Below are positions 25,801-34,500 of a stretch of DNA of 64,000 nucleotides, piece by piece; position 1 is the stretch's first letter, and each line of letters begins with the position of its first letter. A program made the position numbers and the translations under genes. This stretch comes from Patiria pectinifera (taxonomy: Eukaryota > Echinodermata > Asteroidea > Valvatida > Asterinidae): assembly GCA_029964075.1 (NCBI GenBank), contig CM057138.1, positions 10,534,932 to 10,598,931 of the forward strand. Direction: 5' to 3'. The notes under the pieces were generated by a model. It was not told where the DNA came from. It worked only from the letters and a program-made list of their open reading frames with translations, and searched no databases.

Positions 25801-28800
25801 TTGCCTAATGTTGTTACCTCTATCGGCTCCAAATGTCTCCAGAATCTTTGGTGTGCTTCCATGAGGCTGCGTATAAAAAACAAAGTATACTTCTTAAAAA
25901 GTTAGCAATTTCATTTTGACGTCCAAATTTTGTTCATTTGTTTGACAAGTTTGGTCATTTTGCTAACTAATAAAATATGCATCCTTTTTCTTTCTTTAAA
26001 GGCCTAATTTTGTTTCCATTTAAAAAAAAAATAAGTTACAATGATTAACTTATTTTAAAGTGTAAAGTGCTAGTGATTTTGCCATTGGTTGTTCAAATAA
26101 AATCAAAACAATTTAACTGCTTTGCAGTTTAACACCCTGTTATGTTTTATGTTTGCGCAATTATTTTCTGTTAAGCTCAAATACAAAGATGCTTACCACA
26201 GCAGGATGTAACTTGTTAGGAAGCTTGAAAGCAGCGGGGTAAAACTCGTCCGACAATGAAGCTATGGATGACTGGGGGAGAAAACAAAAACCAACTACAG
26301 GTTTGGAATAAAGTCAAGACAGTCACCTAAGGACAATGGTGCTGAAGGTGTATTTGGAGTTGTTGAAAATCTGTAACTTACCAAATTCTTACTTGACTTT
26401 TTTCCCCTGCTGTGATATTACAGTATAAGTTCAAATGATTTTACTTGTACACATACCCGTACAAAACATGTACTCACAACAAGAATTTTCAACTCAACTT
26501 TTTAAGCAGGATACTGATAAATGGCTGACTTTGATCAAACTTGGTTTCAACTATACAACATTTGCAAACATCAGAAAATAAAACTGCCAAATTACTATGA
26601 CTTGACTGTAAGCAGTGGTAAGTCTCAAGCATCCTGGGAAACCATATGCAACTGGTCCTGGTGTGCTGTCATTTTCAAGAAAAGTTGAAATTTTGGTATC
26701 AAATTCCAACGATGGTCGGCGGATCAATAACAGGTGCAAGCCAGCTAGCTAGTCTGGTTCTCTCCCCAATGTCTATAAATTGCTCCTTTTGTCTGAAGTG
26801 GGATCAAGGAACCACACAACAAGAACATAATATTTTTCTTGGTTTTCCAGCATCCACTACCACAAAACTTTAAACAGGTCAGTGTAGCAATGTTTGCTAT
26901 AAAATACTAACCCCCTAATCTGTCCATTTCTAAAAATGAGCAAAAAGCTAATGTGTTAATCTTTAAGTTAATCTTTAAGTTAGTTAATTAAACAATTACA
27001 TTAAGATGACGTAACTCTTCCCGAAGTGACTTTCCCAACTGCTGCAGTTTGTCTTTTTGCTCCTTTGCGCCACCCTATAAAGAAAGAACTAGATGTCAGA
27101 AATACGTCTTAATAGCAAAGTTAGCACACCATAGGTTGAGCTAAAGCTACAGTAAATTATTCAAAAGGACACAGAATTTAACTCATTTTTAGAATTATTG
27201 CACTTAGCCAATTTCTATCAGATCAAATGTACGTCACAGTCTATATGAAGGGCTTATAAAATTTTACCAGTCAGCAACTTAAGACCAGATGCTCATTTTC
27301 TAACAAGACTGGTACAAAAGTGGGTGTATATTTTTGGTTCCTTTGCATTGATGAGTCAGGGACAAAACAAGAAACCAAGCTTGTGAAATTACAATGATCT
27401 GCCAATATAAGCACAATTGTTAACACATGCATCCCTAGGCCTTTTTGCTAGGATGTAGCCTCAATCCTGCAAAATCCTCCAATTGGCCTCATGGAAAAAT
27501 AGCATCAGGGCAATTCCACACCAAAGTGGACATGACACCAAAAAATTCAAATACATGTGATTTAAACAAATTTGGCATCAAATGAAAGCTAAAAGTCTAT
27601 ATTTTCAAGATTTGAAGTCGGAATTTAATTTTTTATACATTTCGGTACCAAAAACTAGGATTATGTAATAATCCTGTTTTAATCCTAAAAATGTGATTAA
27701 TAGTGATATGAAAGTATTCTACCACTAGACACACAAAAATATGCACTAATGCCATCAGTTTCTGTCATGAGGAAGTATTGGTCTTGAAAAACCGACTAAA
27801 ACTTGTTTTTAACATTTTGCGTAATTTGTTTCGCTTCAGTGACTTCTAATATTTCAGCCTTCGAAAATGTCCTTCCGTTACCAAAAAAATACATATTTTA
27901 AATTTATTTTTAAAACTTGCAGTATGAATGCATTGAAAGTTATTGTGCAAAGCAAGTTTAGGTAGGCCTTCAATATGACATTATAACTGACACTGCTGTA
28001 CTTCTCGTTTTTTAATTACAATTAATTAAATCACGTCCTTCCGTTACCAAATTGGTAACGGAAGGACGGTAACGGAAGGACAAATCGTATTTTTATCAAG
28101 TGTTACGACATTTGCGCTCATGTTTGAATAATGAAAATCACTGCAAATACATGCATGTATAATGAGCATTGAAAGGACATTCATGTGACCCACCTTCACA
28201 AAAGCGGGATAAGCAGGGCAAGGTGTTTATTACAATTTGAAGGCACAGGCATGTACAACATGTACAATGTACATGTACATATATGCCGATGTACCAGTAC
28301 TTGTACATGTATGGAGTTGTTGCAGAAAATCAAATCATAAAGTTGCTGCCATCAGCATTCATGGACAATAGAGAAAGATACGAATTCTGTGAAGCCATTC
28401 CAGAAACAAATTAAGTCAAAAATGAGATGGCAGAAAGTACCGGTACTTTGGGGCACTTTCATTCAATTTACATGTGTAAGACATGTGAGGTGCAGTCTTT
28501 GACAAATTATGCCCAAGTTAACAACTTCAGTTTGGATGTTTATACATTAATTGTTACTACTCTAAATCATTGTTATTTGATTTCAAACATTGATTTTAGA
28601 GTTCAATTAAAAGCAACACCTAACTGAAGCCATCAGTTCTACCGGTAGATGTTTTGACCTTAAATGTACATGTAGGCTGGTGGCCCCCCCCCACCCTTTA
28701 GGTAAACCTCTGAACCTACCGGTATTATTATTAAAAGTTGTTGGTGAACATGTAACCAATATACTCAAGAGTTCAAATATTGTGTATTTAAACTTTTAAG

Positions 28801-31410
28801 GATTGAGGTGATGGGTTTGAAGTCGTATTTCTGTAGTAGTCCTGTGTTCGTGAATTATGTGTTTTGGGTTGTTTTCGTTTTTCTTTTGTTATCATTAATT
28901 AGCAGTCTTCTATCTTTATCTCAATAGTTTCTTGGGTATAATTATTTATGCCAGGTCTGCACATTGTTGATTTCACATTCAGTTACACATTTAAGCAATT
29001 TGTTTCACTTGTATAATTAGTGTAAATTCACATTTTGTTTATGCTATAATTGAGTAAACCTTTTGTCCTTCCGTTACCGTCCTTCCGTTACCAAATTATA
29101 ATCTGCTTAAAACGTTGTAATTATATAACCGAAACACTTAAAGTCAAATGAAAGGCGGTCTAGTATAGATAAAGCTTCAGGGATTCCATTTCCTACCTTA
29201 AAAATATAATTGCCCCATAAAATTCACAGAGTTTTTGCAAAACGCGAGTAAGTTGGAAAACCCTTGTCCGTTTTACCGTCCTTCCGTTACCGACCTCATT
29301 AATATTCATAATTCATAAACGAGAGGCATTCATGCCCCCCAAAAGTGTGGAAAATGAAAGTAGCATTATAGCAATACAATTGTGACATTTGTTTGCTGTA
29401 ACTATGAACAGTGTATGTGATACACACATTTGAAATTTTGTTTAATGAGTGAAAACGTCCTTCCGTTACCGTGGAATTGCCCATATAGCCTCAATCCTGC
29501 AAATTCCTCCATTATTTCTTGAATATGGTCCATGGAGGGGTGACCACTGCCTGAATCCTGCAAAATCCTCCGGCTATGACTGTCAATAGGCTGAGGCAGA
29601 GGCAGTGACATCCTGGAGCAGTGCGGAGGATGTCAAGTATAATCAAGGACAAAAGTTATGCACGGCTGAGCCTAAACAACACAAGGTCCGGCCCAAGACC
29701 TTGACACAGTGCGTACTCCAAAATCAGCAACGCACTTTTGCCATGTAACCTCAATCCTGCTAATTCCTCCAATTTGCAAAAAGGATTTTGGAGGATTCAG
29801 GGCGGTTAGGGTTAACATTATGTTGCAGTGTAATAAATCTTTGGTAAATTAGCAATGTATGATCGTAATTTCCATCAGACTATCAGATCTGATTACCTTT
29901 TTCTTCAACTGTTTGATCTCCTCATTGACATTTGACCTTCGTTCCTCAATGCAACTTTTCTCTTGTTCAAAACTCTGCAGCTGTTCCCAAAGTGAAAGCT
30001 TATTGAATAGAAACAAAAAACAAAAACATTAAAGATAACAATCAGTTCCATTTTCATAAAACAAAAAATACAGTTTTACACCATGGCCTTGGAAAAAATT
30101 CCATACTGGATCACCATTTTTTTTCAATTAATTTTCAAGCGCCAAAAGTTGCATCCTTTATGGTTATTCCCTTCACTTTCCTCTACTCTCACCCTCTCCT
30201 TTCCTTTATTTCTTTTTATTAATCAGTCACTTACTTCATCGAGATTCGAACCTCAGACTCTTGCTTGAAACACGAGACTCTTAACCGCTAGGCCGCGCAC
30301 GATCGCTGTTGCAATAAACAATCTTTGGACGTATTTGAAGTAGCCATTGAAATAAACTAAATATTCATGAGAAAATAAAAATTCATAATGACGTATGGCA
30401 CTATCATTGGCCGGCTCATGCGACGTCATGGTTGTCGATGTCATGCATACAACGTACCCCTGTCTTCCAGCCACTTCAATCACTTTTGATTCAACTTAGT
30501 TCTGCGCGACGTGTGCATCCAAAATGTGCTCTAAAAACACATTTTGCCTATTTTTTTTTGGGGGGGGGGGCATTTACACAGCTTCCTGGATTCCTCTTGG
30601 GTGAAATCACAAGGTCAGGTGAAAATTGATGTGTTTGGCGGCAGATAAAGTGGTGAACCAGTTTGGACATTTTCCCGAAAAGGATATTTTAAAAAATAAA
30701 ATTTATAAACAAAAATTGAGCAGTGCGGCAGCGGTTTCCAGCTCGGATCCCCAGCACAGCAATCGAACGTGTTACCAATCAAGCTACTGAAGCATTCTGG
30801 TTCAAAAAGTAGGCCTAGTTTTTATTATAATATATAAAATGTAATGCAAGAAGTTATATGAATGATGTATTGTAGATTCGCAAAGGTGATTTTCCAATAC
30901 TGTATACAGGTATAAAAGATAGCAGTTGAAAATCGCATTACCATTACGGCTGCCGTAATTATAGCCACTGCGTTCAACTAAGGTACCAATGAATGATGAA
31001 ATCTACAAATAAAAAGAACCTGCATTATACCAAAATCTCACCAGTTTTGAGACATTGACTTTGTGTCCTCTGGCTTCCAAATTCTTTTCCAATTCGCCAC
31101 GGTCTTCAAAAATTCCTTCAAAGTCAATTTCTGGTTTCAAAACAAATGGAGCGTGGTCCGCTTCCGACAAGGGAGTATACAAAGCTGATGAAAAGTGTCT
31201 AGGTTTCAAAAGCTGCACCTTAGAATTGTCCAATGCATGTCTGTTCGAAAAACTTGACAACTTTTGATTCAGGAAGCAACTTGGGGAAAATCTGCCTGTC
31301 GATTCCGCTGAAATTCCGGAGGCGAATTGGCGATGACAGAGACCATTTTGGGCTCCAATTTTCGGCGGGTGATTTCTCAGACAAACGATACACGTGCGCA
31401 GCATTCGCAT
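10863..31410 (-). CDS. Catalytically dead mitochondrial SerRS paralogue (SLIMP-like)
   Basis: Seventeen phase-compatible GT-AG exons, in transcript order: 31410-31042, 29998-29897, 27074-27000, 26271-26197, 25866-25818, 24088-24034, 23110-22963, 21800-21765, 20694-20628, 19507-19462, 17989-17952, 16675-16629, 16462-16353, 15687-15594, 13048-12935, 11892-11827, 10910-10863. The product is 512 aa. A basic N-terminus, MRMLRTCIVCLRNHPPK, suggests mitochondrial import. Residues about 124-200 form the coiled-coil tRNA-binding arm (WEQLQSFEQEK). The class II core follows, with YRKCAIEVWIP and VTSVSSCTDYISRR, and the C-terminus is LPEVLKPHMP. The serine-binding TxE is replaced (LAGVSPLNFIAYF). Motif 2 FRxE is CFTVG, and the motif 3 arginine is absent (VHCTALDTSTILAALL). 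SARS2 would keep all three. In insects SLIMP pairs with mitochondrial SerRS; an orthologue is the best guess, and a divergent SARS2 the alternative. It shares a head-to-head promoter with TADA1. Confidence 0.88.
11030..11180 (+). mobile_element. tRNA-derived SINE fragment
   Basis: An A-box-like GGAATGGTTAAGAC and a B-box-like GGTTCAAATCCCA are about 40 bases apart, followed by an AT-rich tail. It lies in the last intron of the synthetase-like gene. Confidence 0.55.
11284..11422 (-). mobile_element. Small MITE with GGCATGCAACTT ends
   Basis: GGCATGCAACTT at 11284 and AAGTTGCATGCC ending at 11422 are exact inverted ends. The interior shares the GGATCAGCTGATTTCC block with the copy at 7937. Confidence 0.8.
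13171..13541. mobile_element. Harbinger-like MITE with A-run ends
   Basis: TAAGGCCAAAAAAAAAGGTC at the left and GACTTTTTTTTTTGGGCCTAA at the right are inverted, extend through CTCCGGTTTCTGGTATG, and are bounded by TAA. Related elements are at 40007-40375 and 47285-47616. It lies in the synthetase-like gene, just upstream (in transcript order) of exon 13048-12935. Confidence 0.8.
13814..15348 (-). mobile_element. TTAA MITE family B, copy split by a repeat insertion
   Basis: The left end (13814-13868) and the right portion (14852-15348) together match a family B element. The roughly 1 kb between them is a different, GACTTG-rich repeat, so the MITE predates that insertion. Confidence 0.7.
13873..14850. 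repeat. GACTCGAGTC / GACTTGTGACTTG repeat inserted in family B MITE
   Basis: It starts with overlapping GACTCGAGTC palindromes. Both ends carry tandem TGACTTGTGACTTGACTTG arrays in the same orientation, 13920-14045 and 14625-14838. The middle is ordinary AT-rich DNA. Confidence 0.7.
17321..17846 (+). mobile_element. TTAA MITE family A, copy 3
   Basis: Full-length, TTAAAGGGAATATACAACAT to ACATTCCCTTTAA, close to copies 1, 9 and 10. It lies between two synthetase-gene exons. Confidence 0.87.
18076..18402. repeat. Inverted minisatellite of CATAGGTCCGACGCCT units
   Basis: The left half carries about nine units alternating CATAAGTCCGAC and CATAGGTCCGAC. The right half carries about six in reverse complement (GTCGGACCTATGAGGC). 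The halves are separated by a short AT-rich loop near 18255-18275, and outer GGGGTCCG/CGGCCCC flanks close the hairpin. Confidence 0.85.
18853..19140. mobile_element. MITE with GGGCCCAATTTCACGGCGCT ends
   Basis: Terminal inverted repeat TGGGCCCAATTTCACGGCGC (left) with GCGCCGTGAAATTGGGCCCA (right), 288 bp. The second copy is at 46999-47252. The superfamily is not assigned. Confidence 0.85.
19797..20190 (-). mobile_element. TTAA MITE family B, truncated copy
   Basis: Matches the GCAGCTATCCAAAAAGTAAC end and the interior block around GATAGTAATGGCAC of family B. The distal end is missing. Confidence 0.65.
20330..20575 (-). mobile_element. tRNA-derived SINE
   Basis: On the minus strand CCTAGCGGATCAGAGC (A-box-like) and GGGTTCGAGCCCTGG (B box) are followed by a CCCTTAAGCAAGGCACTTAA block, a conserved body motif seen in deuterostome SINEs. 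The head is tRNA-Leu-like with a long variable arm. Confidence 0.7.
20800..21035 (+). mobile_element. tRNA-derived SINE
   Basis: GGAGTGGTTAGAGCGTGGAG and GGCGGTTCGAATCCCATT form the internal Pol III promoter. The body runs to about 21035. It sits between synthetase-gene exons. Confidence 0.7.
21888..22020 (+). repeat. Family C repeat, single copy
   Basis: Same CTGAAGACGGTCAGAGCATA...GAACGTCGAGTTTATACC block as at 10111-10270 and in the inverted pair at 1971-2260. Confidence 0.75.
22362..22875 (+). mobile_element. TTAA MITE family A, copy 4
   Basis: A diverged full-length copy with a short internal deletion, ending GCCTATTCCCTTTAA. It lies just downstream (in transcript order) of exon 23110-22963. 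Confidence 0.83.
23605..23738. repeat. Hairpin of CTATGTTCCGAC units around (TTAGGG)n
   Basis: Two left units (CTATGTTCCGACA) face two right units (GTCGGAACATAG). The loop region carries five perfect TTAGGG-type repeats at about 23660-23688. The layout matches the 18.1 kb hairpin but the words differ. Confidence 0.85.
24231..24763 (+). mobile_element. TTAA MITE family A, copy 5
   Basis: Full length, TTAAAGGGAATATACAACAT to TACATTCCCTTTAA, with both TTAA ends intact. Confidence 0.87.
24833..24905 (-). tRNA. tRNA-Thr(GGT)-like sequence, probably a SINE head or pseudogene
   Basis: On the minus strand GGCTGGATAGCTCAGTTGCT begins a cloverleaf. Acceptor arms GGCTGGA/TCCAGTT pair with G-U wobbles. 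The D arm GCTC/GAGC is intact and the anticodon stem is CTGGA/TCCGG. The loop ACGGTAA gives anticodon GGT. The T arm has one A-C mismatch. The wobbles and the neighbouring MITEs favour a SINE or pseudogene over a working tRNA. Confidence 0.45.
25096..25624 (-). mobile_element. TTAA MITE family A, copy 6
   Basis: Reverse-oriented full-length copy carrying CGGCCGACCAGCGTTGGAAA. The right TTAA has decayed (CCCTTGAAA). It lies only about 190 bases from exon 25866-25818. Confidence 0.85.
26550..26968 (+). mobile_element. TTAA MITE family A, degraded copy 7
   Basis: ACAACATTTGCAAACATCAG and the GGTTCTC...GATCAAGGAACC blocks identify the family. About 110 bp has been lost from the centre and the ends are worn. 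Confidence 0.7.
27420..29815 (+). mobile_element. TTAA MITE family D split by a 2 kb element
   Basis: Family D starts TTAA...CCCTAGGC, carries CCTCAATCCTGCAAAATCCT, and ends GGTTAGGGTTAA. Without the insertion at 27510-29481 it measures about 424 bp, close to the 407 bp intact copy at 49748-50154. Confidence 0.75.
27510..29481. mobile_element. 2 kb element with GGGCAATTCCAC ends and repeated 14-mer
   Basis: Inverted ends GGGCAATTCCAC and GTGGAATTGCCC enclose about 1.97 kb without recognised coding sequence. The 14-mer GTCCTTCCGTTACC or its reverse complement occurs repeatedly: near 27866, three times at 28037-28080, twice at 29066-29090, and near 29278 and 29457. The last copy abuts the right end. 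Insertion into the family D MITE shows it moved as a unit. Confidence 0.75.
30240..30303 (-). mobile_element. tRNA-like SINE head
   Basis: On the minus strand GGCCTAGCGGTTAAGAGTCT and GAGGTTCGAATCTC are A- and B-box-like. The sequence lies between exons 1 and 2 of the synthetase-like gene. Confidence 0.5.
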
Positions 31411-31563
31411 GATGAATTCAACTGACTCGGATATAAGAAAACAAAAAATCTAACTCGGATTCAAAAGCACAACAGCCGCACGTGCGAACCAAAATAAACT
31501 TATCTAGGAAATGAAGAGCGCCCTCCATTGACGAGAACTGGACAAACAGGAGTCCTAAGCAAG
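31411..31563. promoter_or_regulatory. Bidirectional promoter between synthetase-like gene and TADA1
   Basis: Only 153 bases separate the divergent start codons. The stretch has a GC-richer core with CGCACGTGCG-like sequence and GAGCGCCCTC at 31516-31525. No TATA box is obvious. A second motif, CCAGTAGGGCGCCCTC, lies at 31776-31791 in TADA1 intron 1. Confidence 0.7.
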
Positions 31564-34500
31564 ATGAGCGACCTTAAAATCGCCAAGAGAAATCTGTCCG
31601 ATGCAATCGGCGATAACATCAAACAGTAAGTTTTAGACTGAGTTGGAATGACAATGAGGTGTGGAGGTGTCATACCATTAAATAAATCCTTTGTTGAATT
31701 GCAAGGGAGTGAGTTATCCAGCAAATAAAATACAGCTTAAAGTTAAACGCAAAAGAAATAATGTCTCCAGTCTGCCAGTAGGGCGCCCTCTTTAACTTTT
31801 TGACCATAAATACAAAACATGTAAAAAATAAGGATATCTTTCTTTTCACTAGGCCTAGGCCTATTTTTTATTGACTCCAACATTTAATTGCAGAGTATTA
31901 CAATTTACATTTTCTTTTTCTGATCCGTGGCTGTGTAGTCTGTGATTTTTGTTTAAAAGGAAAATAGGCATAAAAAAGTACTGGCATGACATGGGAGTGG
32001 GACTAAAATAAAAACATTCTGAAGTCTGAAATTGTAATGAAATGTGGTCCGATTCTTACCTCGTGAATATCCTCCAGTCACCATGAATATCTTCCAGTCA
32101 CAATGTTGGCGTGGAACCGGACTGTAAGATTTGTCACGGTAAAAATGTCTTAAGTCCGAAAAACAGTCACTTCTCAAGTTCGATCAGTGAATATCTGGCA
32201 ATCGATTGGGCTATCATTATCAAGCGCAATTTGGACGCCTTGCACGCGCAAGTTTCAAAACATTCCAATTAATACATTCTTTCCATCCCCCTTGCCATAA
32301 TTTTTTTTAAGAAATAATAAAGCCTTCATTCATGTGTCATTTCATTTCATTTCTTTTGAAATTAGTTGTAATGAACAGTTATTATTCATCCTGTTAATCC
32401 CCCCCCCCCAAAAAAAACCTTCCTAGTACGAAAGAGCTACAATGTACACGTGTCTTAACCCTTTTGTTATGATGTTTTTTGTCTCTAACTGTTACACATG
32501 TAGGTACTGGTCCAACATGAAGTTGTGGTACAGACAAAAAGTAAGTTTTATCTTCTACGGTACCGGTATCTTGCTCACCGCCATCATGACCATGGAGAAA
32601 AGACTCATTGTTCTTACTATAAGACCACCTAAGAAAAAAAAATGCGGAGGGAACATCAAGGTTGCTTGCATTGACCGCAGTGTTAGTACATTTGACATCC
32701 GTGTACATTTTATGTTTGCGGATCTGACAGGAAACACTTAAAATTGACTCCATTTATGATTTAACATGTTTAAACAGGCCAGGAAACTGAGCTACGTCAG
32801 ACAGGGCTGTGGAGTGCTCTGAAACGTGCAAAACTAAATCAGGCCCACTTTACTCACAGTTTAGCCAGCAAATTTCTCCAAAAATTCCACTGGGGCAAAG
32901 AAAATGTCCTCAGTATTTCACCAGCCAAGTTTGCAGACTCAATTCAATTTTTAAGGGAGACTTTTCTTCAATATTTTGCACCTGAGAGGGAAGTCAAGTG
33001 ATTTCAAAATGTGGCTAAATACTAGACTGGTACATGTCCAACCATGGTCCAACTATTTGAAAAGACTGACCTCTTCATTCAGTGTCAATAGTCCGGTGGC
33101 TTTACTTTGGAGAAATGTGTAGTAAATCGAGACTAGTTTCCGCTTCATGCCACATGTTTCTTAAATTCTTTTGGCATGGTTGATTGATGCAGTACTGAAG
33201 CTGTGTTGGACTGGTTGTTTTAGGTGCCAGTCTATTTTCTTGTACTGCATGTTTTCAATACCTTAAGTTTTGGGACTCTCACACACAGTATTGAGAGTCC
33301 CAAATTTTCGGACTAGAGCTACGTAACCTGCCACTCATGTGACATGTATTTGGACAAATAAGTCTTGTTTGTATAAATTGAAGTCATAACAATTGATGGG
33401 GTCATTTTATTGCACTTCTTCTTTTCAGATAACAAAAGAAGAATTTGATTTAGAGGCCCGGCGTCTTCTAAATGATGAAAACGGTAAGTCACGTATTTTG
33501 CTTCATTGTATTACCCCTGACTATCATGCTATTAATCAATGGACTGATCCAGTAAGCACCGCCCCATGGTGTTCTGACCAATCACAGCCGTGATTTATGT
33601 CCGACGTGCGTGCACTAAAGTCCGACATGCGTGCCTGCGCGTATGATGCGCGCGGAAGGAAAATGCAGCATGGCATTGGAGAGGAGCGCGTGTTAATATA
33701 CCCACGTGCGCACTGGGCGGAGCTTACTGGATCGGTCCATTGTGCATCTGATGTCTTCAGTCAGCCCTAAGCAATACATGTACATACATGTAATCTTGCT
33801 TGCCCAATCTTCATTTATCCTCTCACAGATTTGATTTTAATATTGTTATATTTCAGTAAATGTAATTCAGGCCAACTGTAGGCCTACTCACTTTTTAGCC
33901 GACACAATTCTCCAAAATGTTCACAAAGCGAAGACAAGGTCATCAGTATTTCACCAGCCAAGTTTGAAGTCTCAAATCAATTATTAAATGAGACTTTTCT
34001 TCAATAATTTACCCCTGAGAGTGAAGCCAAGTGATCTTAATTTAACCCTAAAAGGGCCGGGTTATTTTGACCATCTCTCAGCCAGTGAGGGGTGGGGGGG
34101 GGCAGCCCCCCCCCCCAAGATCTCAGCCATCGAATGAAGAACAATTTTGAAACTCAGTACATGCTTAGAACAACTCTTCATGATCATACCCAAGAAATTT
34201 CATGACTATAGGTCAAAGGGTTTTGGAATTATGGTTAATTAATTATTCATATGCACGAATGGCAATTCTGCTCTATGTACACTACGTATTTGGGAATTTT
34301 TTTTCGCTGCGCGGCAACCCGCAGTGCGATTTTTATGTTTTTGGTGTCAAAAGATGTGCAAGGCTCGAGGCCCCCCCCCCTCCGCCCCTTTAAGGTTAAG
34401 GCCTAAGACTAGACTGGTACATGTCAGGCTGTTTGAAAGATTGACCCTTCACTGGTCTGGTGGCAGAATATGGAGAGATGTGTAGAAATAGACCGGCACC

